Below, in pieces: positions 17,140-26,410 of a stretch of DNA of 64,000 bases. The DNA lies in NCBI RefSeq assembly GCF_030704685.1, contig NZ_JAUZDX010000018.1, forward strand, positions 62,001-126,000, written 5' to 3'. Origin of the DNA: Acidovorax sp. A1169 (lineage in GTDB: Bacteria; Pseudomonadota; Gammaproteobacteria; Burkholderiales; Burkholderiaceae_C). The notes under the pieces were generated by a model. That model was not told the origin of the DNA. It did not search any database and saw only the letters and a list, made by a program, of their open reading frames with translations. Every line of letters starts with the position of its first letter. Within the stretch, counting starts at the first letter, position 1. Position numbers and translations under genes: made by a program.

Positions 17140-18696
17140 ATGTCCGTGGAGACTGCAGAAACGGTTCTTCGCCTCACCGGCATCACCAAGCGCTTTGGCA
17201 AGCTGGTGGCCAATGACGGCATCGGCCTCACACTGGCGCGTGGCGAGGTGCTGGCCCTGCTGGGCGAAAACGGTGCGGGCAAGTCCACGCTGATGTCCAT
17301 CCTGTTCGGCCACTATGTGGCCGACGAGGGCCACATCGAGGTCTTCGGCCAGCCCCTGCCCCCGGGCCAGCCACGCGCCGCGCTGGCGGCCGGCATTGGC
17401 ATGGTGCACCAGCACTTCACGCTGGCCGACAACCTCACCGTGCTGGACAACGTGCTGCTGGGCAGCGAGCCGCTGTGGAAACCCTTCTCGCGCCGCAGCG
17501 CCGCACGCGAGAAGCTGCTGGCCGTGTCCGCCCGCTTCGGACTGCCGGTACAACCCGAGGCCCGCGTGGGCAGCCTCTCTGTGGGCGAGCGCCAGCGGGT
17601 GGAGATCCTCAAGGCGCTGTACCGCGGCGCACGCATCCTCATCCTGGACGAACCCACGGCCGTGCTCACCCCGCAGGAGAGCGAAGCGCTGTTCCACACC
17701 CTGTCGCAGATGGTGTCCCAGGGCCTGTCCATCATCTTCATCAGCCACAAGCTCGCTGAGGTGCTGCGCGTATCGCACCGCGTGGCCGTGCTGCGCCAGG
17801 GCAGGCTGGTGGCCGAGGCGCCCGCGCAGGGCACCACGCAAGGGCAACTCGCGCAGTGGATGGTGGGCCATGCCATCGAGGCCAGCGCACGCAGGCCCGC
17901 CAAAAGCGTGGGCGCGCCGGTATGCTCACTGGCTGATGTATCCACCGCCCCCACCGGGCGCGACCGGCTGCAGGGCGTGTCGCTCACCCTGAATGCGGGC
18001 GAGATCGTCGCCATTGCCGGTGTCTCGGGCAATGGCCAGGTGGCACTGGCCGATGTGCTGTGCGGCATGCGCGCCGCCACGGCCGGCCAGGTCACGCTGC
18101 TGGGCGCGCCGCTGCAGGCCCGGCCGGCCTGGGTGGTGAACCAGGGTGTGGCCCGAATCCCCGAGGACCGGCATGCCGTGGGCGTGGTGGGCGACCTGCC
18201 GGTGTGGGAGAACGCCGTGTCCGAGCGCCTGCGCAGCCACTGGTTCGCCCACCCCTGGTTCCGGGCCTTCTGGGTCAAGCGCTTTGCTGCGCGCCAGCAC
18301 GCCCAGCGCGTGGCCGAGACCTTCGACGTGCGCGGCGGTGGGCCCGATACCCCGGCCCGCGCGCTCTCGGGCGGCAACATGCAAAAGCTCATCCTGGGCC
18401 GCGCCCTGCTGCCGCCCTACGACGCAAGCCAGAGCGCGCCGGCCCCGCGCCTCATCGTGGCGCACCAGCCCACCTGGGGCCTCGATATCGGCGCCGTCAC
18501 CTTCGTGCAGCAGCAGCTCATCAACGCGCGCGACGGGGGTGCGGCCGTGCTGCTGATCTCGGACGACCTCGATGAAGTACTGGCCCTGGGCGACCGCGTG
18601 GCGGTAATGCACGAGGGGCATCTAAGCGAAGCGAAGCCTGCCGATGCCTGGACGCGCGAGGCCATCGGGCTGGCCATGGCCGGCTCTGCCCCCTGA
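17140..18696 (+). CDS. Nucleoside ABC transporter ATPase (double ABC domain)
   Basis: A 518-residue tandem ABC ATPase of the RbsA/YufO (NupA-like) type. Domain 1 has Walker A GENGAGKST, signature LSVGERQRVEI and Walker B ILILDEPTAVLTPQE. Domain 2 has the degenerate P-loop AIAGVSGNGQ, signature LSGGNMQKLILG and Walker B-like LIVAHQPTWGLDIGA, as usual for this family. I start at MSVETAETVLRLTG (17140), 8 nt after the nucleosidase stop, although the frame is open further upstream through the nucleosidase gene. It energises the two permeases that follow. Confidence 0.95.
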   Translation: MSVETAETVLRLTGITKRFGKLVANDGIGLTLARGEVLALLGENGAGKSTLMSILFGHYVADEGHIEVFGQPLPPGQPRAALAAGIGMVHQHFTLADNLTVLDNVLLGSEPLWKPFSRRSAAREKLLAVSARFGLPVQPEARVGSLSVGERQRVEILKALYRGARILILDEPTAVLTPQESEALFHTLSQMVSQGLSIIFISHKLAEVLRVSHRVAVLRQGRLVAEAPAQGTTQGQLAQWMVGHAIEASARRPAKSVGAPVCSLADVSTAPTGRDRLQGVSLTLNAGEIVAIAGVSGNGQVALADVLCGMRAATAGQVTLLGAPLQARPAWVVNQGVARIPEDRHAVGVVGDLPVWENAVSERLRSHWFAHPWFRAFWVKRFAARQHAQRVAETFDVRGGGPDTPARALSGGNMQKLILGRALLPPYDASQSAPAPRLIVAHQPTWGLDIGAVTFVQQQLINARDGGAAVLLISDDLDEVLALGDRVAVMHEGHLSEAKPADAWTREAIGLAMAGSAP

Positions 18697-18712
18697 CCCT
18701 TTCCATCTGCCC

Positions 18713-19774
18713 ATGAGACTCGAAAAACGCAACCACATCTCCCCCGCCGCGTACGTGGCCGCGCCGGTGGGTGCCGTGGTCTTCACCCTGCTCATCAGCG
18801 GCCTGCTGGTGCTGTGGGCCGGTGCGCCCGTGGGCCAGACCTATGCGTTGCTAGTCAAAGGCGCGTTCGGCTCGGTCTTTGCGCTGACCGAAACGCTCAC
18901 ACGTGCCACGCCGCTGATCCTGACCGGGCTGGCCGCCGCCGTGGCCTTCCGCGCGCGGCTGTTCAACATCGGGGCCGAGGGGCAGCTCTACGCGGGTGCG
19001 CTGGCCGCCGTGGCCGTGGGTGGCCTGCATGGCGGCACGGGGCTGGAGTGGTCGCCTTGGCTGCTGTTCCCCCTCATGATGCTGGCGGCGGCCCTGGCCG
19101 GGGCGCTGCTGTTGCTGGGCCCGGCGCTGATGAAATCGCGGCTGGGGGTGGACGAAGTGGTGACCACGCTGCTGCTCAATTTCATCGCCCTGCTGCTGGT
19201 CTCTGCCCTGCTCGACGGGCCCATGAAGGACCCGCTCTCCATGGGCTGGCCGCAGAGCGTGGCGCTGCAGGGCGATATGGAACTGTCGAAGCTGGTGGCG
19301 CAGACGCGCCTGCACACGGGGCTGCTGTGGGCCATCGGGCTTGCACTCATCCTCTGGGCCATTTTACGGCGCACCGTGCCGGGCTTCGACATCCGCGCAG
19401 CAGGCGCCAATGCGCGCGCTGCCGCGTTTGCGGGCGTGCCCATCACCCGCACCGTGGTGCTGGTCGCCCTGCTCTCGGGCGGCCTGGCGGGGCTGGCCGG
19501 TGCCATCGAGGTGGCGGGCCGCACGGGCTATGTCACGCTCGACATGTCGCCGGGCTACGGCTACAGCGGCATCGTCATCGCCATGCTGGCCGGGTTGCAC
19601 CCTTTGGGCGTGATCGCGGCGGGCACCTTCGTAGCCGGCGTGCTCGTGGGCGCCGACAGCATGAGCCGCGCGGTGGGCGTGCCCACCTACATCGCCGACG
19701 TGATCGTGGCCACCTCGCTGATCGCGGTGCTGGTGGCGACATTGCTCACGCAATACCGAGTGCGCTGGAAATGA
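18713..19774 (+). CDS. Nucleoside ABC transporter permease 1
   Basis: A 353-residue BPD_transp_2 family permease (YufP/NupB-like) with about eight to nine membrane spans. Visible family phrases are FRARLFNIGAEGQLYAGAL, KSRLGVDEVVTTLLLNF and GYSGIVIAMLAGLHPLGV. I start at MRLEKRNHISPAAYV (18713), 16 nt after the ATPase stop. Its stop overlaps the next start by four bases (ATGA), showing translational coupling with permease 2. Confidence 0.94.
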   Translation: MRLEKRNHISPAAYVAAPVGAVVFTLLISGLLVLWAGAPVGQTYALLVKGAFGSVFALTETLTRATPLILTGLAAAVAFRARLFNIGAEGQLYAGALAAVAVGGLHGGTGLEWSPWLLFPLMMLAAALAGALLLLGPALMKSRLGVDEVVTTLLLNFIALLLVSALLDGPMKDPLSMGWPQSVALQGDMELSKLVAQTRLHTGLLWAIGLALILWAILRRTVPGFDIRAAGANARAAAFAGVPITRTVVLVALLSGGLAGLAGAIEVAGRTGYVTLDMSPGYGYSGIVIAMLAGLHPLGVIAAGTFVAGVLVGADSMSRAVGVPTYIADVIVATSLIAVLVATLLTQYRVRWK

Positions 19775-20694
19775 CCGAGTTGCTCGACATCCTGGCCAAC
19801 CCGGCCTTCTGGATCGCCACCCTGCGTGTGGCCACGCCGCTCATCCTGGGCACGCTCGGGGTGCTGCTGTGCGAGCGCGCCGGCGTGCTCAACCTGGGCA
19901 TCGAAGGCATCATGGTCGCGGGCGCCTTCACGGGCTGGCTCGTGGTGTATGCCGGCTACAGCCTGTGGACCGGGGTGCTGGTGGCGGCGCTCACGGGCGC
20001 GGTATTCGGACTCTTGCATGCCTGGCTCACCGTGGGGCTGGCGCTGTCGCAGCATGTCTCGGGCCTGGGCATCACGCTGCTGGCGACGGCGCTCAGCTAC
20101 TACGGCTACCGCGTGAGCTTCCCCAAGGTGAACACACCGCCCACCATCGAGCCGTTTGCGCCCATGGAATGGCTGGGTGTGCCCATTCTCTCGGCGCAGA
20201 CGCCGCTCACGCTGCTGGCGCTGGCCCTGGTGCCGCTGCTGGCCTGGGTGCTCATGCGCACGCCGCTGGGCCTGGCCGTGCGCATGGTGGGCGAGAACCC
20301 ACAGGCCGCCGAAGGCCAGGGCCTGTCGGTGGCAGCCACGCGCACGGGCGCCATCGTGGCGGGCTCGGCGCTGATGGGGGTCGCAGGCTCGTTCCTCACG
20401 CTGTCGGCGTTCAACGCCTTTTTCTTCAACATGGTCAACGGGCGCGGCTGGATCTGCGTGGCACTGGTGGTGTTCGCCTCGTGGCGGCCGGGCAAGGCGC
20501 TGCTGGGCGCCCTGCTGTTCGCCTTTTTCGATGCGCTGCAGCTGCGCCTGCAGCAGGCGGGCGATGCCTGGCTGCCCTACCAGGTCTACCTGATGCTGCC
20601 TTACCTGCTGTCCATCCTGGCGCTGGTGCTGGTGGCGCGCAAGGCGGCCTACCCGCAGGCGCTGATGAAGCCCTACCGCAAGGGCGAGCGGTGA
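19771..20694 (+). CDS. Nucleoside ABC transporter permease 2
   Basis: A 307-residue BPD_transp_2 permease (YufQ/NupC-like) pairing with permease 1. It has GTLGVLLCERAGVLNLGIEG near the N-terminus and GLAVRMVGENPQAAEGQGLSV plus NGRGWICVALVVFASWRPGK, all typical. Its start overlaps the previous stop as ATGA and its own stop is overlapped by the next gene's GTG start (GTGA), so the run is translationally coupled. Confidence 0.94.
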   Translation: MTELLDILANPAFWIATLRVATPLILGTLGVLLCERAGVLNLGIEGIMVAGAFTGWLVVYAGYSLWTGVLVAALTGAVFGLLHAWLTVGLALSQHVSGLGITLLATALSYYGYRVSFPKVNTPPTIEPFAPMEWLGVPILSAQTPLTLLALALVPLLAWVLMRTPLGLAVRMVGENPQAAEGQGLSVAATRTGAIVAGSALMGVAGSFLTLSAFNAFFFNMVNGRGWICVALVVFASWRPGKALLGALLFAFFDALQLRLQQAGDAWLPYQVYLMLPYLLSILALVLVARKAAYPQALMKPYRKGER

Positions 20695-21137
20695 CCGGGG
20701 CCCGATGGCTGGCCACGCTGGCACTGGTCTGCAGCGCGCCCGCCCATGCCCTGGGCATGGATGTGCCCTACGAGCGCTTTGCCACCGCCGATGCGGTGGA
20801 CTGGGTGCAGGTCTGCGGCCAATGGCCCACGCGCAAGAACCAGGGCGTCTACCGCATCGTGCATGGCACGCAGCACGCGCAGTCCTTCCTGTACCTGCAG
20901 TGGATGCAGCGAGACGACAACGGCACCTTGCAGGCAGTGCACACCCAGAGCATTCCCGAGCTCAACAACGACCATGCGGAGATCACCCTGACCCGCATCG
21001 CCTGCCGCAGCACGCGCACCGGCATCCGCATCACCGCGCAGGCCCGCTCGGGGCATGAAGACAGGCTGCGCAGCATCACCATCGAGGCCGGCCACCGGCC
21101 TGGCGTATACCGCTACACGCCCACCCCCAGGCGGTGA
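20691..21137 (+). CDS. Exported protein of unknown function in the nucleoside transport operon
   Basis: A 148-residue protein starting at GTG (20691), overlapping the permease stop by four bases. A signal peptide runs to about APAHALG (residue 22). The mature part has two Cys (VQVCGQW; ARITRIACRS-type LTRIACRS) that may form a disulfide, and mixed beta-strand-like pattern (IRITAQARSGHEDRLRSITIEAG). I do not recognise a family. Its coupling to the permeases suggests a role in uptake at the cell surface, which is inference only. Confidence 0.75.
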   Translation: MTGARWLATLALVCSAPAHALGMDVPYERFATADAVDWVQVCGQWPTRKNQGVYRIVHGTQHAQSFLYLQWMQRDDNGTLQAVHTQSIPELNNDHAEITLTRIACRSTRTGIRITAQARSGHEDRLRSITIEAGHRPGVYRYTPTPRR

Positions 21138-21138
21138 T

Positions 21139-21855
21139 GTGATCGAGCACGCCCCACTGGCCCTGCCCTGCGCCGTTCTGGCCCGCTGGCAGCACACCGG
21201 CACTGACGACAGCCCCACCACGGTGCTGCCCGATGGCTGCAGCGACCTCATCCTGCACATCGATGCCAAGGGCGCATGCGGCTGGCATATCTCCCCGTTG
21301 GGCAGTACGGCCCTGCAGGTGCCCGGCCATGCGGGCGAGCTGTGGCTGGGCTACCGCCTGCAGCCGGGTGTGAGCATCCGGCACACCGCGGTGCTGTCCG
21401 CCGCGCAGGCCCTGTGGCAGCAGGCGCAGGCGCGTGCACGCGCCAGCGCTGCATACCCGTGCATCGATGCGACGCTGGAAACTGCGGTCCTGGAGGCCAT
21501 CGACACCCATGTGCACCTGGACTTGCGTGCCCAGGAGGCCCTGCACACGCTGGCCCATGCCCCATCCGTGGGCCACGCCGCCAAGGCGCTCGGCGTATCG
21601 GAACGCAGCCTGGAGCGCATGGCCCTGCAGGCCACGGGCCAGCCGCCGCGCTTTTGGCGGGCGCTGGCCCGCGTTCGCCGCGCGGCCCAGACACTGGGCA
21701 CCCATGCGCCCTTGGTCGCCATTGCAGCAGACCATGGCTATGCCGACCAGGCCCATTTCAGCCGCGAATGCCTGCGCTGGCTGGGCGCCACACCCATGCG
21801 GCTGCGCCAGTCCCCGGCGCTGCTGGCCACGGTAGCGCAGGCGGGCTATGGGTAA
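21139..21855 (+). CDS. AraC-type transcriptional regulator
   Basis: A 238-residue regulator. The N-terminal half carries the DUF6597-like signature TTVLPDGCSDLILHID, seen in AraC proteins with this sensor domain. The C-terminal half is an HTH_18 domain (VGHAAKALGVSERSLERM; VAIAADHGYADQAHFSRECLRWLGATPMRLR). I start at GTG (21139), one base after the preceding stop; upstream in-frame codons lie inside the preceding gene. As the last gene of the transport operon it may control it, but nothing in the sequence proves this. Confidence 0.85.
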   Translation: MIEHAPLALPCAVLARWQHTGTDDSPTTVLPDGCSDLILHIDAKGACGWHISPLGSTALQVPGHAGELWLGYRLQPGVSIRHTAVLSAAQALWQQAQARARASAAYPCIDATLETAVLEAIDTHVHLDLRAQEALHTLAHAPSVGHAAKALGVSERSLERMALQATGQPPRFWRALARVRRAAQTLGTHAPLVAIAADHGYADQAHFSRECLRWLGATPMRLRQSPALLATVAQAGYG

Positions 21856-22251
21856 TCAATCCGCAGGCGGCGGCCCCATGAGCGTACACAGTTCCACCAG
21901 CGCATCGTTGATGTCGGCCACATAGGCCACCGTCTGGCCCCAGGGCATCTGCTCGGGCGCCTGTACCAGGCGGGCTCCGGCGGCCACGGCACGCTCCACT
22001 GCAGCAGCCACGTCCGCTGTGGTGAATGCGATCTCGAAGCTCGGTGCGCTGGCCGATGCGCGCTGCGGGTTCTTGCCCAGCTCGGTCATCAGGCGCAGCG
22101 ATGAGAAGGCCAGCGCTGTGGCACCCGTGTCCAGCTCGCCATAGTCGCCGGCCTCGTGCACGAAGCGGCGCTTGAGGCCAAAGGCGGCCTCGTAGAAGGC
22201 AATGGTGCGGGGCACGTCTTCGACGTAGAGAATGGTGTAGCCAAATTGCAT
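21856..22251 (-). CDS. VOC (glyoxalase-like) protein
   Basis: A 131-residue vicinal-oxygen-chelate fold protein with the two beta-alpha-beta-beta-beta modules: MQFGYTILYVEDVPRTIAFYEAAFGLKRRF and then PSFEIAFTTADVAAAVERAVAAGARLV. It ends with WGQTVAYVADINDALVELCT. The metal-ligand pattern is incomplete by eye, so it may be a binding or resistance protein, not an enzyme. It is convergent with the AraC gene (adjacent stops) and divergent from codA. Confidence 0.85.
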   Translation of the reverse strand: MQFGYTILYVEDVPRTIAFYEAAFGLKRRFVHEAGDYGELDTGATALAFSSLRLMTELGKNPQRASASAPSFEIAFTTADVAAAVERAVAAGARLVQAPEQMPWGQTVAYVADINDALVELCTLMGPPPAD

Positions 22252-22421
22252 GGAAGAATTCCTTCAAGAAGAACGGTCTTGGGACAAGCTTAGGGGCGCC
22301 CAGGCCCCCGGTCTTGAACAAACCCGACAAATCCGCACCAGCACATGGGCCCTGCCGCCAACGGCAACCTGAAGCACCCTCTACACTGGCACATACCGCC
22401 CCCACTCACCATCACCCGCCC

Positions 22422-23696
22422 ATGCTCGACCTGCTCATCCTCAACGCCACCCTGCCGGACGGCCGCAGCAACATGTCCGTGGCCGTGCAGGACGGGCGCA
22501 TCACCGAAGTGACCGAAGGCCTGCAGGCACCGGCACACGAGACGGTGGACGCCGGCGGCCTGCTGCTGAGCCCGCCCTTCGTGGACGCGCATTTCCACAT
22601 GGATTCGACACTCAGCTACGGCCAGCCGCGCGTGAACCAGAGCGGCACCCTGCTCGAAGGCATTGCGCTGTGGGGCGAACTCAAGCCGCAGCTCACGCAC
22701 GAAGCCATCGTGCAGCGCGCGCTGCAGTACTGCGACTGGGCCGTGGCCCAGGGGCTGCTGGCCATCCGCTCGCATGTGGACACCAGCGACGCTAGCCTGC
22801 TGCCGGTGCGTGCGCTGCTCGACGTGAAGCAGCGCGTGGCGCCCTACCTCAATCTGCAGCTGGTGGCCTTTCCGCAGGACGGCGTGCTGCGCTCGCCGGG
22901 CGGGCTCGACAACCTCAAACGCGCGCTGGACCTCGGCGTGGACGTGGTGGGCGGCATCCCCCACTTCGAGCGCACCATGGCCCAGGGGGCCGAGAGCGTG
23001 AGGATTCTGTGCGAACTGGCCGCCAGCCTGGGCAAGCGCGTCGACATGCACTGCGACGAGTCGGACGACCCGCTTTCGCGCCATGTGGAGACCCTGGCGC
23101 ACGAGACCCACCGCCTGGGCCTGCACGGCCGCGCGGCGGGCTCGCACCTCACGTCGATGCACAGCATGGACAACTACTACGTGAGCAAGCTCATCCCGCT
23201 GATGGCCGAGGCGCAGCTGGGCGTGGTGGCCAACCCGCTGATCAACATCACGCTGCAGGGCCGCCACGACACCTACCCCAAGCGCCGCGGCATGACGCGC
23301 GTGCCCGAGCTGATGGCCGCTGGCCTCACCGTGGCCTTTGGGCACGACTGCGTGATGGACCCCTGGTACGGCGGCGGCAGCGCCGACATGCTCGAAGCCG
23401 CCCACATGGGCCTGCACGTGGCCCAGATGACCAGCCAGGCGGCGATGCGCCAGTGCTTCGAGGCGGTGACCACCAATCCCGCAAAACTGCTGGGCCTGGA
23501 AAGCTATGGAATTGCAGCAGGCTGCCATGCCGACTTCGTGCTGCTGCATGCGCGCAACCCGGTCGAGGCTATCCGCCTGCGGTCCGCCCGCCTGGCGGTG
23601 TACCGGCGCGGCAAGAAGATCGCGAGCAGCCCCGCACCCGTCGCTGCGCTGGACCTGCCCGGCAGGCCGAGCAGCGTGGGGTTTCTGGCGGATTGA
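22422..23696 (+). CDS. codA: Cytosine deaminase
   Basis: A 424-residue amidohydrolase closely following E. coli CodA. Metal ligands are in VDAHFHMD (His57, His59), MHCDESDD (His210, Glu213 region) and GHDCVMDPWYGGGSADML (Asp309). DPWY, AHMGLHV and ESYGIAAG are CodA-specific phrases. It converts cytosine to uracil and ammonia; uracil then goes to Upp (13943-14575). I start at MLDLLILNATLPDG (22422); the longer frame upstream is not conserved in character. Its stop directly abuts that of the convergent SMR gene (TGATCA). Confidence 0.93.
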   Translation: MLDLLILNATLPDGRSNMSVAVQDGRITEVTEGLQAPAHETVDAGGLLLSPPFVDAHFHMDSTLSYGQPRVNQSGTLLEGIALWGELKPQLTHEAIVQRALQYCDWAVAQGLLAIRSHVDTSDASLLPVRALLDVKQRVAPYLNLQLVAFPQDGVLRSPGGLDNLKRALDLGVDVVGGIPHFERTMAQGAESVRILCELAASLGKRVDMHCDESDDPLSRHVETLAHETHRLGLHGRAAGSHLTSMHSMDNYYVSKLIPLMAEAQLGVVANPLINITLQGRHDTYPKRRGMTRVPELMAAGLTVAFGHDCVMDPWYGGGSADMLEAAHMGLHVAQMTSQAAMRQCFEAVTTNPAKLLGLESYGIAAGCHADFVLLHARNPVEAIRLRSARLAVYRRGKKIASSPAPVAALDLPGRPSSVGFLAD

Positions 23697-24053
23697 TCAG
23701 TGCGCTGGGCCTGCCAGGCTGAGCGTGACCACCCCGGCCACCACCAGAGCGAGCCCGGCGAGCCGCATGCCCGAGAGCGGCTCACCAAACAGCGCAACCC
23801 CCAGCAGCGCCGTCAACGCCAGTCCGCTGCCTGCCCACACCGCATAGGTGGTGCCCATGCCGATGTGCTTCATGGCCAGTGACATCCACCACACCGCCAG
23901 CACGTAGCAGACCCCAGCAGCCACCGAAGGCGCCACGCGGGACAAGCCATCCGATTGCCTGAGCGCCACGGTACCAGCCACTTCAGAGGTGACACTGGCC
24001 GCCAGCAACAGCCAGGCCAGGGGTTTTGCTTCCAACAGATACGCCAACGCCAT
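23697..24053 (-). CDS. SMR-family multidrug/cation efflux protein
   Basis: A 118-residue four-span small multidrug resistance protein. The essential membrane Glu is at position 24 in SVTSEVAGTVALR, and the substrate-site Trp is in TTYAVWAGSG (Trp73); both match EmrE/QacE. The last span ends GLALVVAGVVTLSLAG. I start at MALAYLLEAK (24053); the N-terminal extension of the open frame is not membrane-like. A single gene suggests a homodimer with dual topology. Substrate (quaternary ammonium or guanidinium) is not decided. Confidence 0.9.
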   Translation of the reverse strand: MALAYLLEAKPLAWLLLAASVTSEVAGTVALRQSDGLSRVAPSVAAGVCYVLAVWWMSLAMKHIGMGTTYAVWAGSGLALTALLGVALFGEPLSGMRLAGLALVVAGVVTLSLAGPAH

Positions 24054-24212
24054 ATGCACTCCATATGCCCGCCAGCCGCTTGTACCGAGCGGAGCGAACA
24101 GACAGACGACAGGAAAGCGGTACCCGAAAGGAATCGGCAATGAGTCTACACGGCTTCGCGCAGGTGCCTGTTACAGGGGGCCGTGGCCGGTCCCCCGCAG
24201 TGCCACGGATGC

Positions 24213-25418
24213 TCAGAGAGCGGGCACGGCATTCGCTGCCGCCACCGCCCTCTCGGGCGCCTGCACCACCTCCACCCGGTTGCGCCCGCGCTTCTTGGCC
24301 AGGTACATGGCCTCATCGGCACGTTGCAGTGCCGCATCAGGCGTGTCACCTGAAGTGCACAGGGTGACTCCGATGCTCACCGTCAGTGCAATCGGCCCCC
24401 GGGCTGTGGGCATCGGCTGTGCGGCGACCATGGCGCACAGGCGCTCGGCCACGGTGCGGGCACCCTCGTAGCCGGCGTTGGGCAGCACGATGGCGAACTC
24501 TTCTCCCCCCAGGCGGCCCAGCACGTCTTCACGGCGCAGGCAGCGGTTGGCCAGCAGCACAAAGTGGCGCAGCACCTCGTCGCCGCACTGGTGGCCCCAG
24601 GTGTCGTTGACCTTCTTGAAGTGGTCCAGGTCGATCACCAGCACGGGCAGCCCACCCCCGCCGGTGCGCTGGGCATTGCTCATGGCCTTGTCCAGCAGGG
24701 TCAGAAAGGCGCGGCGGTTGAACACATTGGTCAACGGGTCCACCTCGGCCAGGTGCCGCAGTTCGCTGGTGATGAATTCATTGGCCAGCATCAGCGTGCC
24801 AAAGGCCAGCAGCACCAGCGCCACCAAAGACTCCAGCACCACGAATTGCGAGATCTGTGCTACCAGCGCTGCATTCAACGGCTCCTCAGCAGGGCCTGCG
24901 CCCAAAGTGAACAGCAAGGGCCGCAGCAGCAGGAACAGGCCATGCGCTCCCGCCGTCACGGCAAACATGTAGCGTGCGGGCACCTGCCCCATTACCCCCT
25001 GAGCCAGCGTGCGCGCCGTCAGCAGGAAGAACACCCCTGCACCCAGCCCCGCAAAGACGAAGCGCATGCCCAGGTGGGGCCGCACCAGCGTGAAATAAAC
25101 CGAGAGCAGCACCAGCGCCCCGATGGCCACCGCCGCGTAGGCATGCGACACGGGGCGACGCCCCATGTACACACGGGCCCCTAACAGGCAAAGGTAGGCT
25201 GCCAGCGAGACCGCTCCCTGCGAAAACACCACCGACACTACCTCGGGCAGCTGCCCGCGCGCCAAGAGGCTCGTGCTGAACACGAAGGCACACAGAAAGG
25301 ACAGCATCCACAGCTTCAGGCCCGGAATATTCCTGTTGAAATGCCACATCGCAAACAGCACGGCGGTGACCAGTGCAGACAGGATGGCAGCGAGGATGAC
25401 GAGTGTGGGGCTGTGCAC
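24213..25418 (-). CDS. Membrane diguanylate cyclase (GGDEF)
   Basis: Makes c-di-GMP. About seven membrane spans occupy the first ~220 residues (an MHYT/MASE-like sensor of no recognised class), followed by a GGDEF domain starting at VDPLTNVFNRRAFLTLL. The active-site motif is RLGGEEFAIVLPNA, and the RxxD inhibitory site is present five residues before it (RRED), so product inhibition is expected. There is no EAL domain. I chose the GTG at 25418 as start; TTG at 25469 is an alternative and neither has a clear ribosome site. Divergent from the AAA ATPase. Confidence 0.92.
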   Translation of the reverse strand: MHSPTLVILAAILSALVTAVLFAMWHFNRNIPGLKLWMLSFLCAFVFSTSLLARGQLPEVVSVVFSQGAVSLAAYLCLLGARVYMGRRPVSHAYAAVAIGALVLLSVYFTLVRPHLGMRFVFAGLGAGVFFLLTARTLAQGVMGQVPARYMFAVTAGAHGLFLLLRPLLFTLGAGPAEEPLNAALVAQISQFVVLESLVALVLLAFGTLMLANEFITSELRHLAEVDPLTNVFNRRAFLTLLDKAMSNAQRTGGGGLPVLVIDLDHFKKVNDTWGHQCGDEVLRHFVLLANRCLRREDVLGRLGGEEFAIVLPNAGYEGARTVAERLCAMVAAQPMPTARGPIALTVSIGVTLCTSGDTPDAALQRADEAMYLAKKRGRNRVEVVQAPERAVAAANAVPAL

Positions 25419-25634
25419 TGAGGGTTGGAAGCTAGCGGATGGCGGGCGCGCGCGTGGGGCGAGGAACAATCAGTGCTGAAATGGCGATGGGCTCCAATGT
25501 TACTCTTGCGACATGACCGGTGGCTGACTGAGTTGCTGCGGGTTTTGCTGAAAACAAACACATGTGCCCGACCGCTTCCAGGGAAATGGCTGCGCACCAC
25601 GGCCCCCCGCACGGGCTGCCAAGCACCTGCAACC

Positions 25635-26384
25635 ATGATCACATCCCAGTACGTCAGCCGCATCACCCTGCGCCGCGACAAGGTCGAATCGTTCGAGCAG
25701 TACCCGTTTTCGCTGCCCGTCTTGCGCCACCTTGAGCAGATCGACCTGCACCCGCGCGTCAGTTTCTTCGTGGGTGAAAACGGCTCGGGCAAATCGACGC
25801 TGCTCGAAGCCATCGCGGTCTCCCTGGGGTTCAACGCCGAGGGCGGGTCGAAGAACTTCAGCTTCGGCACAAGGCGCTCGCATTCCGAACTGCATGAGTA
25901 CCTGCGCATCGCCAAAGGTCTGCGCCCTCCGCGAGATGGCTACTTCCTGAGGGCAGAGAGCTTCTTCAACGTGGCGACCGAGATCGAGAAGCTGGACGAA
26001 GACCCCTTCGGCGGCCCACCGATCATTGGCGCGTATGGCAACCGCTCATTGCACGAGCAGTCCCACGGTGAATCTTTTCTGGCGCTGATGATGGAACGTT
26101 TCCGGGGCCAGGGCCTGTACATCCTGGACGAACCCGAGGCCGCGCTGTCGCCCCAGCGCCAACTAGCCACCCTGGTGCGCATGCGCGACCTGGTGGAGGA
26201 GAAATCCCAGTTCATCATCGCCACGCACTCGCCCATCCTCATGGCTTACCCGGACGCCACGATTTTCCACTGCGGCAAGGACGGGATTGAGGAGATCGCC
26301 TACCAGGACACCGAGCACTACCGGGTGACCCGCGATTTCCTCATGGACCCGCAGCGCATGCTGGACCAACTGTTCGCCCAGTAG
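25635..26384 (+). CDS. Small AAA ATPase with ABC/SMC-like fold
   Basis: A 249-residue single-domain ATPase of the COG3910-like predicted ATPase group (AAA_21/AAA_23). Walker A is GENGSGKST at residues 47-55, and Walker B with an ABC-like D-loop is YILDEPEAALSPQRQ, followed by the switch His in FIIATHSPILM. There is a short helical insert but no long coiled coil. Start at MITSQYVSRITLRRD. It is not next to a nuclease or other defence partner; the following gene begins 26 nt later. Function unknown. Confidence 0.85.
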   Translation: MITSQYVSRITLRRDKVESFEQYPFSLPVLRHLEQIDLHPRVSFFVGENGSGKSTLLEAIAVSLGFNAEGGSKNFSFGTRRSHSELHEYLRIAKGLRPPRDGYFLRAESFFNVATEIEKLDEDPFGGPPIIGAYGNRSLHEQSHGESFLALMMERFRGQGLYILDEPEAALSPQRQLATLVRMRDLVEEKSQFIIATHSPILMAYPDATIFHCGKDGIEEIAYQDTEHYRVTRDFLMDPQRMLDQLFAQ

Positions 26385-26410
26385 TGCACACCCACAAGGA
26401 GACACCCGCC

